The notes: generated by a model from the letters alone, not told the origin. DNA of 8,093 nucleotides from Wenzhouxiangella sp. (GCA_007116585.1 SKIE01000176.1:1-8093); one strand, 5' to 3'. Numbered from the stretch's first letter, positions 1 through 5,607 are shown. Numbers and translations are program-made.

Positions 1-22
1 AAAGCCGATTTCGGTGAGGGCG

Positions 23-244
23 CTGTGTCCACGAGGGCAGGGGTCAATTTTGCGAACTCAAATTTCGAGATTTGGGCACAAGATGGGCACAGAGCCAAAA
101 TTGGTCGAAAATTTACCAAAAAATCGGGTGCATTTTCGCCGTGCAGGATCGGCAAAAATGGTAATATTTAGAGGGTGTTACGAAGGTGCGAGATGGTGGT
201 GGGCGATGCTGGGTTCGAACCAGTGACCCCTGCCGTGTGAAGAC
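23..244. repeat. Left copy of tRNA-Val-derived direct repeat (putative att site)
   Basis: This block matches 3257-3489 in the same orientation. By eye I count about 13 substitutions over 222 aligned bases plus one 11-bp deletion relative to the right copy. It contains the 3' half of a minus-strand tRNA-Val (197-244) and about 175 bases lying beyond that tRNA's 3' end. Homology to the right copy stops abruptly after GTGTGAAGAC, inside the anticodon stem. This is the pattern of an attachment-site duplication left by a tyrosine recombinase. The frame open from base 1 to about 171 is unlikely to be coding, because the 11-bp indel between copies breaks it. Confidence 0.85.
197..244 (-). pseudogene. 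Truncated 3' half of tRNA-Val(CAC)
   Basis: On the minus strand this reads part of the 5' anticodon stem, the anticodon loop (TTCACAC), the 3' anticodon stem, variable loop, T arm, 3' acceptor strand and ACCA. The 5' acceptor strand and D arm are absent; the bases from 245 on do not resemble them. Position 224 is t where the intact gene has c, giving an A-C mismatch in the outermost T-stem pair, so the fragment has begun to decay. It cannot fold into a tRNA. It is best read as the original tRNA 3' end displaced when an element inserted and supplied a replacement. Confidence 0.85.
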
Positions 245-333
245 CGCAGATGATGACTCCTGCTCAGGCGATCACGCTGGCCGCCCGGATCTGCTGTGTC
301 GCAACAGAATTCACTCGCAGTCGCGCAACATGA

Positions 334-363
334 TTGACTTGTAATAGAGCATCTCTATATACT
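334..363 (+). promoter_or_regulatory. Candidate sigma-70 promoter for the fic gene
   Basis: A -35-like TTGACT (334-339) is followed after 18 bases by TATACT (358-363), each matching five of six consensus positions. An overlapping TATATA at 356-361 gives a 16-base spacing. It lies about 55 bases upstream of the chosen fic start and inside the island-specific sequence, so fic would carry its own promoter into a new host. No other gene is near enough to drive it on this strand. Confidence 0.5.
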
Positions 364-416
364 TGCGAGCGTTCGGATTGCTGAACTTCTGATCACACAT
401 TGTTCCCGAGGGTGAC

Positions 417-1931
417 TTGGCAGAGCCGCAGGCGAAACTGGCAGACTCGCTCAACGTCCTGAGAGCCCTTCAGGAAGACGGACGGCGCGTGTTCCGGTCC
501 AGAGAGTTCGGGCGGACACATCGCGAACGACTGCTGCAGAACGGCTTTCTCCAGCCCGTCATCAAAGGTTGGCTGATTTCCACCAGCCCGGGGACGCGGA
601 CTGGCGACAGCACACCATGGTTTGGGTCTTTCTGGGAATTCTGTTCCCACTATTGTCGGGAGCGCTACGGCGACGACTGGCATCTTTCGCCAGAACAATC
701 ACTTCTTCTCCATGCCGGGAACACCGTGATCCCGCGGCAGGCGATTGTCTACAGTCCCAAGGGCAGCAACAATACGATCGATTTGCTGTTTGATACGTCG
801 CTCTACGACCTGAAGCATCAACAGATGCCGCCACGCCAGGATATTGCGGTGATCGAAGGTCTTAGGGTCATTGCAGTTCCCGCCGCGCTGGTCAAAGTAC
901 CCGAATCCTTCTATCGACGATTTCCGGTTGAGGCCCGGGTGGTTCTTGCGGGTCTACCGGACTCGACCGAGATACTTCGCCGGCTGCTTGAGGGCGGCCA
1001 TTCGGTGGTAGCCGGTCGCCTTGTGGGAGCTTTGCGACGAGTTGGAAAAAACGAGATGGCGGAGGATCTTGCAGCCGGCATGAAGTCTGCCGGTTTCACC
1101 ATCCGCGAAAGCGATCCGTTTGATGACAACCGAAAATTTATAGATATCGTGGACGCAACGCCCCCGATCGTTGCTCGTACAAGAGTGCTATGGGAACAGA
1201 ATCGCTCCATTGTCAAGGCGCTCTTTCCGGCGCCGCCGGGCCCGCCTGTCAGTGGGGATGGCTATCTGAAGACCGTGGATGATATCTACATCACCGATGC
1301 ATACCACTCCTTGTCCATCGAAGGATATCGCGTCACGCCTGACCTGGTTGATCGGGTTCGAACAGGGGCGTGGAACCCCGACCATGATCACGCGGATCGC
1401 GATAGCCGCGATGCACTCGCAGCCAGAGGATATTGGCAAGCTTTCCAGCGGGTCAAGGCGGATGTCGAGAGAGTGCTCAACGGAGAATCGGCCGGCGATA
1501 TTGTCCAGCGCACCCATCGCGACTGGTACCGAGCGTTGTTCCAGCCTTGTGTCGCCGCTGGGATCATCAAAGCCCAGGATCTGGCGGGCTATCGCAACGA
1601 TGCCGTATTCCTTCGTGCATCCCGCCACGTCCCGCCACGATGGGAAGCGGTTCGTGACGCTATGCCGGCTTTATTCTATCTGATCGCCCAGGAACCGGAG
1701 CCGTCGGTTCGCGCAGTCCTTGGCCACTGGCTGTTCGGCTACATTCATCCCTATCCCGACGGAAACGGTCGCATGGCTCGATTCCTCATGAACGTGATGC
1801 TGGCATCGGGCGGCTACCCGTGGACAGTCATCCGTGTCGAAGACCGTGGTCATTACCTTTCAACTCTGGAATCGGCGAGTGCTGACGGCGATCTGGAACC
1901 GTTTGCACGCTTCATTGCTGACCGGGTGTAA
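417..1931 (+). CDS. Fic-domain AMPylase-type protein with N-terminal winged-helix-like region
   Basis: The 504-aa product has the complete Fic signature HPYPDGNGRMAR at residues 444-455: catalytic His444, metal-binding Asp448 and the anion-hole and ATP-contacting Asn450 and Arg452. Fic enzymes usually transfer AMP from ATP to a hydroxyl side chain of a target protein. Upstream, S298-LSI-E302-G303 fits the (S/T)xxxE(G/N) inhibitory-helix motif. Its position before the Fic core makes this a class II, self-inhibited protein, so a separate antitoxin is not needed. Residues about 10-230 are not Fic. A predicted HTH-like stretch (VFRSREFGRTHRERLLQNGF, then KGWLI) resembles the winged-helix start of AbiEi-type antitoxin/regulator proteins (family resemblance from memory). 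The start is TTG at 417, with GAGG at 408-411 as a close Shine-Dalgarno and a stop in frame at 390. No signal peptide or membrane segment is seen, so it is probably cytosolic. The target is unknown. Confidence 0.92.
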   Translation: MAEPQAKLADSLNVLRALQEDGRRVFRSREFGRTHRERLLQNGFLQPVIKGWLISTSPGTRTGDSTPWFGSFWEFCSHYCRERYGDDWHLSPEQSLLLHAGNTVIPRQAIVYSPKGSNNTIDLLFDTSLYDLKHQQMPPRQDIAVIEGLRVIAVPAALVKVPESFYRRFPVEARVVLAGLPDSTEILRRLLEGGHSVVAGRLVGALRRVGKNEMAEDLAAGMKSAGFTIRESDPFDDNRKFIDIVDATPPIVARTRVLWEQNRSIVKALFPAPPGPPVSGDGYLKTVDDIYITDAYHSLSIEGYRVTPDLVDRVRTGAWNPDHDHADRDSRDALAARGYWQAFQRVKADVERVLNGESAGDIVQRTHRDWYRALFQPCVAAGIIKAQDLAGYRNDAVFLRASRHVPPRWEAVRDAMPALFYLIAQEPEPSVRAVLGHWLFGYIHPYPDGNGRMARFLMNVMLASGGYPWTVIRVEDRGHYLSTLESASADGDLEPFARFIADRV

Positions 1932-1932
1932 T

Positions 1933-1957
1933 GGTCGATCAATACGGTCGATCAATG
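1933..1957. repeat. Short tandem duplication just after fic
   Basis: The unit GGTCGATCAAT occurs at 1933-1943 and 1946-1956, a 13-base period that begins one base after the fic stop codon. It looks like a small slippage duplication. The core TCGATCAAT could also be a protein site, but nothing else supports that. Confidence 0.6.
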
Positions 1958-1987
1958 AGGCGTTGGGTGTAAATAAATAACTTTCCG

Positions 1988-2002
1988 AAACCGATGGTTT
2001 TT
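1988..2002 (+). terminator. Weak possible terminator of fic
   Basis: AAACC (1988-1992) and GGTTT (1996-2000) can pair around GAT, and two more T residues follow. The stem is short and AU-rich, so this would be a poor intrinsic terminator. It sits 57 bases after the fic stop and is the only such structure seen there. From here to about 2213 I see no convincing gene, only a small CCCTT-ACG-AAGGG hairpin at 2094-2106. Confidence 0.25.
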
Positions 2003-2123
2003 CGAGCTGTTTAGACGCGTCATAACCCTGTCATTTACAGATATCCAGCGTTATCCGAAGCAGCATCGGCCCGCCTCTAAAATTCTAAACACCCCCTTAC
2101 GAAGGGCAGCAAAACTAGCGAAT

Positions 2124-2513
2124 TTGGGGATCTTGCTTTCCGGGCTTGTCAGCCGCCGCTTCGAGCCCATCCAGTCCACTTCCGACCCCAGGCGCACCAC
2201 CGAGAGCCTGTGGGCGGCCAATAGCCGACGGCTTCGGCGCCGCCGGTTGCTGGCCGGCATTGTCGGTCGGGCTGGCATTGGGATATTGAGCTGGGGGACT
2301 TGGCGCCATACCCCTGTGCCGTTGATGGTGCAGGGTTGGCGGTCGGATCACCGCACGGCCACCGGTGAAACCCGCCAGGTGGGGCTACCCGACGGCACCC
2401 AGCTCTGGCTCAATACCGCCTCTGCCGTGAATCAGGATTACAGCGCCAGCCAGCGGCACCTGCACCTGGCGCGGTGCCCGTGCGCATCCGCCGCACCTTG
2501 CCATGGTGGGTGA
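2124..2513 (+). pseudogene. FecR-like anti-sigma factor remnant
   Basis: FecR proteins span the inner membrane and relay a signal from a TonB-dependent receptor to a FecI-type ECF sigma factor. They are usually about 320 aa. Here only 129 codons remain open from a TTG at 2124. FecR-like sequence is confined to residues about 31-116 (roughly 2214-2471): an arginine-rich stretch (RRLRRRRLLAG), a hydrophobic segment that would be the single membrane helix (about 45-57), then GWRSDHRTATGETRQVGLPD and LWLNTASAVNQDY, which match the start of the conserved periplasmic FecR domain. The N-terminal sigma-binding domain and most of the periplasmic part are missing, and homology stops near 2471. No fecI or receptor gene lies in the window and no good ribosome site precedes it. 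It is therefore a decayed fragment, possibly a scar of an earlier insertion or deletion. The first 30 residues are not recognisable. Confidence 0.7.
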
Positions 2514-2590
2514 GCATTGAGGCGGCGACGGTCCGATAACGGGTTGCTCTTGAGGTGACAAGATGGTTCGCGAATACTGCCTCACTGCGA

Positions 2591-2878
2591 TTATTCACCA
2601 GCCGGCGGCCACTGCTGTGCCGCGTGCAGCACACGCAGGATGCGGATCATGTCCGGAGCATCCTGGTAAACGACAACGTAGCTTGATAGGGCCACCAACT
2701 CCCGAGTGCCATCGACCCGGCCCGTTCGGCCCAGTCCGGGAAACCTTGCCAACGTGCCAACCTGTTGCTCAATGTCGTCTTTTACGCGCTGGGCGGCATC
2801 CGGGTTGTCATCCGAGATGTAATCCACGATGGCGAGCAAATCAGCGCGGGCCGTTTGCAGCCAAAGGATTTCAGGCAA
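2591..2878 (-). CDS. RelE/ParE-family toxin of a type II toxin-antitoxin module
   Basis: The 95-aa product has the usual length and pattern of the RelE/ParE superfamily: an N-terminal W-x4-R-x-DL-x-AIVDYI helix region, then helix 2 (AAQRVKDDIEQQV), FPGLGRTGRVDGTREL, a YVVVYQ strand and the C-terminal ILRVLHAAQQWP. The ending is closest to ParE-like members, which poison DNA gyrase, while RelE-like members cut mRNA on the ribosome; sequence alone does not decide between them. The gene overlaps the antitoxin by 8 bases. The start is TTG at 2878: in this frame a stop lies only 18 bases upstream, inside the antitoxin gene, and no ATG exists near by. A weak start together with overlap implies translation coupled to the antitoxin and lower toxin yield. 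Confidence 0.9.
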   Translation of the reverse strand: MPEILWLQTARADLLAIVDYISDDNPDAAQRVKDDIEQQVGTLARFPGLGRTGRVDGTRELVALSSYVVVYQDAPDMIRILRVLHAAQQWPPAGE

Positions 2879-3161
2879 GGCGCTTTTTGTCGATCATCGC
2901 CTGAGCCTCATTCATCACGTCATCGTGAGGCAGCGCGGGTCGGGTATCAGCCAGCGCTTCTTGAACCTTGGCCCGAAACCAGGCGTCTTGGGCCGCCGGG
3001 TCGGTCGTCAGTCCAGCGGGCAAGCCGCCCTCTTTGGTCACGCGCGTCAGCAGAATACGCACGGCATCCGAAACCGTTAACCCCACGTTGGCGAGCGTTT
3101 CCGCCGCCTCGGCCTTCAGCTCGTCATCCACGCGGACGTGCAGCATCGATGTATGCGCCAT
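2871..3161 (-). CDS. RelB/DinJ-family antitoxin
   Basis: The 96-aa product starts with a ribbon-helix-helix-type region: strand SMLHVRVDDELKAEA, then the two helices through ETLANVGLTVSDAVRILLTRVTKEGGLP, which is characteristic of RelB/DinJ antitoxins. The C-terminal half (about 55-96) would wrap and neutralise the toxin. RelB-type antitoxins bind their own promoter as dimers and are degraded by Lon or ClpP in known systems. The ATG at 3161 is preceded by GGAAAG six bases upstream (3168-3173 on the plus strand), a good ribosome site. It is the first gene of a two-gene operon with the toxin, lying at the tRNA-proximal end of the island. Confidence 0.9.
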   Translation of the reverse strand: MAHTSMLHVRVDDELKAEAAETLANVGLTVSDAVRILLTRVTKEGGLPAGLTTDPAAQDAWFRAKVQEALADTRPALPHDDVMNEAQAMIDKKRLA

Positions 3162-3194
3162 TTGCCACTTTCCAGCCTATCAACTGTGACGGGT

Positions 3195-3226
3195 AGTATG
3201 TATCGCAATTGAGTTACAGTCAACTC
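3195..3226 (-). promoter_or_regulatory. Promoter and possible operator of the toxin-antitoxin operon
   Basis: On the minus strand TTGACT (3218-3223) is followed after 17 bases by CATACT (3195-3200), about 34 bases before the antitoxin ATG. An inverted repeat GAGTT-N6-AACTC at 3211-3226 covers the -35 box. That is where an autorepressing ribbon-helix-helix antitoxin dimer would be expected to bind. Promoter spacing and operator placement are seen; binding is inferred. Confidence 0.5.
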
Positions 3227-3253
3227 GTCGCCTCGTCCGACGCGGTTTGAAGC

Positions 3254-3340
3254 GCTCTGTGCCCACGAGGGCAGGGGTCAATTTTGCGATCCCAAATTTC
3301 GAGATTTGGGCACAGAATGGGCACAAGATGGGCACAGAGC
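3254..3340. repeat. Iterated 11-bp motif (three direct, one inverted)
   Basis: GGGCACAGAAT (3308-3318), GGGCACAAGAT (3319-3329) and GGGCACAGAGC (3330-3340) are contiguous. GCTCTGTGCCC at 3254-3264 is the exact reverse complement of the third unit. The left repeat copy keeps only two direct units (74-84 and 85-95). Such iterated short motifs next to an attachment core resemble arm-type integrase or accessory-protein sites. That role is inferred. Confidence 0.7.
3291..3310. promoter_or_regulatory. 7-bp inverted repeat in the att region
   Basis: CCCAAAT (3291-3297) and ATTTGGG (3304-3310) are perfect inverted arms around TTCGAG, and the last three bases overlap the first 11-bp motif. In the left copy the outer bases differ, leaving a five-base arm. 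It is too AT-rich and lacks the T tract needed for a terminator, so a protein-binding site is the likelier reading. Confidence 0.45.
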
Positions 3341-3377
3341 CAAAATTGGTCAAAAAATTACCAATAAATCGAGTGCT

Positions 3378-3403
3378 TTTTTGCCGTGGCGGATCGGCAA
3401 AAA
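3378..3403. promoter_or_regulatory. 9-bp inverted repeat downstream of tRNA-Val
   Basis: TTTTTGCCG (3378-3386) and CGGCAAAAA (3395-3403) pair perfectly around eight bases. On either strand the T run precedes the stem and the A run follows it, the reverse of an intrinsic terminator. It is therefore better explained as a symmetric binding site or a transcript hairpin past the tRNA 3' end. The left copy has one arm mismatch. Confidence 0.45.
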
Positions 3404-3441
3404 TGGTAATATTTAGAGGGTGTTACGAAGATGCGAGATGG

Positions 3442-3516
3442 TGGTGGGCGATGCTGGGTTCGAACCAGCGACCCCTGCCGTGTGAAGACAGTGCTCTCCC
3501 GCTGAGCTAATCGCCC
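3442..3516 (-). tRNA. tRNA-Val (anticodon CAC)
   Basis: The 75-base gene folds as a complete cloverleaf including an encoded CCA end. The acceptor strands GGGCGAT/ATCGCCC pair fully, the D arm is GCTC-AGCGGGA-GAGC, the anticodon stem CTGTC/GGCAG holds loop TTCACAC, and the T arm is GCTGG-TTCGAAC-CCAGC. The anticodon CAC occupies 3482-3484 (minus strand) and reads the GUG valine codon. In bacteria a UAC-anticodon valine tRNA also reads GUG, so this isoacceptor is probably a supplement, common in GC-rich genomes. Its 3' half is duplicated at 197-244, marking it as the integration target. It is transcribed away from the hydrolase operon. Confidence 0.95.
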
Positions 3517-3522
3517 GTCTGT

Positions 3523-3549
3523 AACTTAACCCGCATATGATACGGTCAA
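3523..3549 (-). promoter_or_regulatory. Weak candidate promoter of tRNA-Val
   Basis: On the minus strand TTGACC (3544-3549) precedes a poor -10-like TAAGTT (3523-3528) after 15 bases, ending six bases before the mature tRNA 5' end. The -35 match is good; the -10 and spacing are not. Confidence 0.3.
3536..3541 (+). promoter_or_regulatory. Possible -10 element for the hydrolase-RND operon
   Basis: TATGAT at 3536-3541 matches five of six -10 consensus bases and lies 83 bases before the chosen hydrolase start. No good -35 box is found 16-18 bases upstream, where the tRNA gene ends, so the call is tentative. It would overlap the divergent tRNA promoter. Confidence 0.25.
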
Positions 3550-3623
3550 ATTTGTCGTCTGGCAAACGCCAACAGGCAGCCTGTCGGCGGCGAGCTTGAG
3601 ACCAAATGCAGGGGTTTGGCTTC

Positions 3624-4481
3624 ATGAAGCGTGTTCTTCTGATCCTGCTGTTCGCCTATATCAGCATAGCGGGATTGTTATCCCTCGGGCAGGAGCGGCT
3701 GCTCTTCCTGCCGGAGATGGGCGGCCGTGAACTGGTTGCCTCGCCGTCTGACCGTGGACTGGCGTATGACACGGTGTGGCTGGAGACGGAAGACGGCGAG
3801 CGTTTGCATGCCTGGTGGATTCCGCATCCACAGGCGCGCGGGGTGGTTCATTTCAGCCACGGCAACGCCGGCAATATCTCCCATCGTCTGGACAGTGTGC
3901 AGATCTTTCACGATCTGGGTCTGAGCGTGCTGATCTACGACTACCGGGGATACGGACGCAGCACCGGCCGGCCAGGTGAGGCGGAGGTTCAGGAGGATGC
4001 ACGCGCTGCCTGGCGCTGGTTGACCCAGGAGGCGGATGTGGCGCCAGAGGACATTGTGCTGTTCGGTCGTTCTCTAGGCGGCGCTGTGGCTGCTCTCCTT
4101 GCGGCTGAAGTCGAATCCGGTGGGCTGATCCTGGAGTCGACTTTCACTTCGGTTCCGGACCTGGCCGCCGAGTTGTACTGGTGGTTGCCGGCGCGCTGGC
4201 TGGCCCGCATTCAGTTGGATGCCCGAGCCGCGCTTGGTAATGTTGATCGGCCGACGCTGATCATCCACAGCCGCTCGGATGACATCGTACCGTTTGCGCA
4301 TGCCCGCCAGTTGCTGGAGACTGCCGGAGACCAGGCGAGGCTGGTGGAAATCGAGGGCACGCACAATACGGGCTTTCTGATCTCGCGCGATGCTTACCAG
4401 GAAGGCCTGAACGCCTTTCTGATTGATCTGTTTTCATTCACCGGCGAGGCCGCGGACGTTAACATTGAACGTTTGCATTGA
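3624..4481 (+). CDS. Membrane-anchored alpha/beta hydrolase, Bem46/ABHD13-like
   Basis: The 285-aa product begins with a short basic end and one hydrophobic helix (about residues 4-21), so it is probably tethered to the inner membrane with the hydrolase domain outside the cytoplasm. The fold motifs appear in order: HFSHGNAGN (oxyanion region, about 75-83), YDYRGYGRSTG, the nucleophile elbow GRSLGG with Ser150, HSRSDDIVP with the likely acid Asp219, and GTHN with His247. This complete triad supports an active serine hydrolase, probably an esterase or lipase; the substrate cannot be told. ATG 3624 is preferred over an in-frame ATG at 3606 because AGGGG (3610-3614) lies nine bases ahead. The stop overlaps the earliest possible start of the adaptor gene, so the three genes probably form one operon. 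Confidence 0.9.
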   Translation: MKRVLLILLFAYISIAGLLSLGQERLLFLPEMGGRELVASPSDRGLAYDTVWLETEDGERLHAWWIPHPQARGVVHFSHGNAGNISHRLDSVQIFHDLGLSVLIYDYRGYGRSTGRPGEAEVQEDARAAWRWLTQEADVAPEDIVLFGRSLGGAVAALLAAEVESGGLILESTFTSVPDLAAELYWWLPARWLARIQLDARAALGNVDRPTLIIHSRSDDIVPFAHARQLLETAGDQARLVEIEGTHNTGFLISRDAYQEGLNAFLIDLFSFTGEAADVNIERLH

Positions 4482-4501
4482 AAGCTGATCCAATTTTGAG
4501 C

Positions 4502-5566
4502 GTGAAAACAGCCATCAAAACAGGTTTCTTGACCCTTCTTCTCGGCCTGCTTGCCGCCTGCTCGGAGCCGGAGGCGCCGTCGTCCGGCAGGGGCGGTGGT
4601 AGCGAACCCCGCGCTCTGCCGGTGCAAGCGCTGGAGGTCGCGCCGCGCGATCTTTCCCGCATTGTGACGGTCTCAAATTCCGTTGAACCGCTGCGCACGA
4701 TTCAGCTGGCGGCCCGCACGGAAGGTGTGCTGACTGAAGTGCTGGTGGAAGAGGGGGATCAGGTGAGCGCCGGTGAAGTTTTGGCGCGGATTGATGTGCG
4801 CGAACAGCAGGCCGAATTGGCGCGCGCTCGGGCGCGGTTGCAGGAGCGCCAGGCCACGTTCGAGCGTTACCAGCAGCTGCGCGAGCGTAACTATGTCGAC
4901 CTGGCCAGCTTCGAGGCGGCCCGGGCAGAGCTTGAGGTGGCCAAGACTGACGTGGAGTTGTGGGAAACGCGGGTCGCATTCGGCACCGTGTCGACGAGTA
5001 TCGGCGGGACAGTTGTTGCCCGCTACATCGAGCCGGATGAAGCCGTGTCACGTCACGGCGAGCTGTTTTCCATCGCTGACTTGTCCAGTCTGGTCGTGCG
5101 TCTTGGCATTTCCGAACTGGACGTGGGCAACCTGCGGGTCGGTGATGCCGTAGTCGTCAACGTCGATGCCGTCGGTGATCGCAATCCGGTGGCCGGTGCG
5201 ATACGGCGGATCTTTCCCGCCGCCGAGGCCGACAGTCGACTGACTACGGTCGAAGTGGAGTTGCCGGATGCGCTGGCTCATGGCGTCCGACCCGGCTTTC
5301 TCGCGCGGGCGCGCCTGCTGGTCGAGCAGCGTGAGGACGTGCTCGCGGTGCCGGCCGGTTCGGTGGCTGAGTCCGGTGGTGAGCACTTTGTCATGGTGGT
5401 CAACGGCGACGACCGTCTGGAGCGTCGGGTGATTGTGCCGGGCGTGATTCGGGGCGCCTGGCGGGAAGTGGTCGATGGCTTGTCGGCCGGTGATCGAGTG
5501 GTCTCGGCAAACCCGATGGAGATGAATGCCGGTGATCGTGTCCGGGTGGTTGACCTGCTTAGTTAG
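4502..5566 (+). CDS. RND efflux periplasmic adaptor (membrane fusion) lipoprotein
   Basis: The product links an inner-membrane RND pump to an outer-membrane channel. With GTG 4502 as start it has 354 aa and a lipoprotein signal peptide, LLLGLLAAC, with the lipidated cysteine at residue 20. A Ser/Gly-rich linker follows, then a barrel-sandwich half (GVLTEVLVEEGDQVSAGEVLARID, about 75-98), a helical hairpin rich in Ala, Arg and Glu (about 100-155), the second half with GTVVARYIEPDEAVS, a beta-barrel region, and the C-terminal membrane-proximal part ending VVSANPMEMNAGDRVRV. The start is uncertain: TTG codons at 4478 (overlapping the hydrolase stop as TTGA) and 4496 are in frame, and none has a strong ribosome site. 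The pump gene follows after 41 bases. No outer-membrane channel gene is in the window. The hairpin is short, as in many AcrA/MexA-type adaptors. Confidence 0.92.
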   Translation: MKTAIKTGFLTLLLGLLAACSEPEAPSSGRGGGSEPRALPVQALEVAPRDLSRIVTVSNSVEPLRTIQLAARTEGVLTEVLVEEGDQVSAGEVLARIDVREQQAELARARARLQERQATFERYQQLRERNYVDLASFEAARAELEVAKTDVELWETRVAFGTVSTSIGGTVVARYIEPDEAVSRHGELFSIADLSSLVVRLGISELDVGNLRVGDAVVVNVDAVGDRNPVAGAIRRIFPAAEADSRLTTVEVELPDALAHGVRPGFLARARLLVEQREDVLAVPAGSVAESGGEHFVMVVNGDDRLERRVIVPGVIRGAWREVVDGLSAGDRVVSANPMEMNAGDRVRVVDLLS

Positions 5567-5591
5567 TGACTGCAGGAAAACTTTCAAAACC

Positions 5592-5597
5592 AAGGAG
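5592..5597 (+). promoter_or_regulatory. Ribosome binding site that fixes the RND pump start
   Basis: AAGGAG lies ten bases before GTG 5608. It is the best Shine-Dalgarno in this gap and no ATG lies in the frame near the start of the conserved protein, so it supports the GTG start. Confidence 0.7.
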
Positions 5598-5607
5598 AAC
5601 AGACAGC

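Larger units (their letters stand above)
245..3489. mobile_element. Putative tRNA-Val-integrated island lacking an integrase
   Basis: The segment lies between two direct repeats that each carry the 3' half of tRNA-Val(CAC), with one intact tRNA at the right end. Inside are a fic gene, a fecR remnant and a toxin-antitoxin pair, all typical accessory cargo. No integrase, excisionase or replication gene is visible within it, so it would be non-autonomous, a decayed island, or one unit of a tandem array whose integrase lies left of the window. The boundaries assume recombination in or next to the anticodon loop, near 235-244 and 3480-3489. Duplication by homologous recombination between tandem elements is an alternative. 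Confidence 0.6.
3257..3489. repeat. Right copy of tRNA-Val-derived direct repeat (putative att site)
   Basis: This is the partner of 23-244. It runs from CTGTGCCCACGAGG through the 3' half of the intact tRNA-Val gene to the 5' strand of its anticodon stem. It is 11 bases longer than the left copy, the difference being exactly one unit of an 11-base tandem motif. It contains several dyad and direct repeats listed separately. In the usual integration model this copy, attached to the intact tRNA, is the one supplied by the element. Confidence 0.85.

Noticed and set aside
1..171. Open frame from base 1 that could be the end of an integrase gene
   Set aside because: The matching frame in the right repeat is broken by the 11-bp indel, the translation shows no integrase motif, and only 20 bases lie outside the repeat. 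An integrase ending just left of the window remains possible but is not shown.
1188..1628. 146-aa minus-strand frame inside fic
   Set aside because: It lies wholly within the well-supported Fic coding region and has no recognisable domain.
1617..1640. Direct repeat CCCGCCACG twice inside fic
   Set aside because: A short in-frame coincidence in coding sequence (SRHVPPR); no array or further copies, so not a CRISPR or functional repeat.
2115..2351. 78-aa minus-strand frame across the FecR remnant
   Set aside because: No family resemblance and no ribosome site, while the plus strand shows clear FecR-like sequence over most of it.
3378..3403. Intrinsic terminator for tRNA-Val
   Set aside because: The stem is good but the T run lies on the wrong side on both strands.
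3247..3510. 87-aa plus-strand frame across the repeat and tRNA ending in LGSNQRPLPCEDSALPLS
   Set aside because: It runs antisense through the tRNA; this translation is the familiar artefact of reading a tRNA gene on the wrong strand.
4515..5051. 178-aa minus-strand frame inside the adaptor gene
   Set aside because: Pro/Arg/Ala-rich composition typical of the reverse strand of GC-rich coding sequence; the plus-strand adaptor explains the region.
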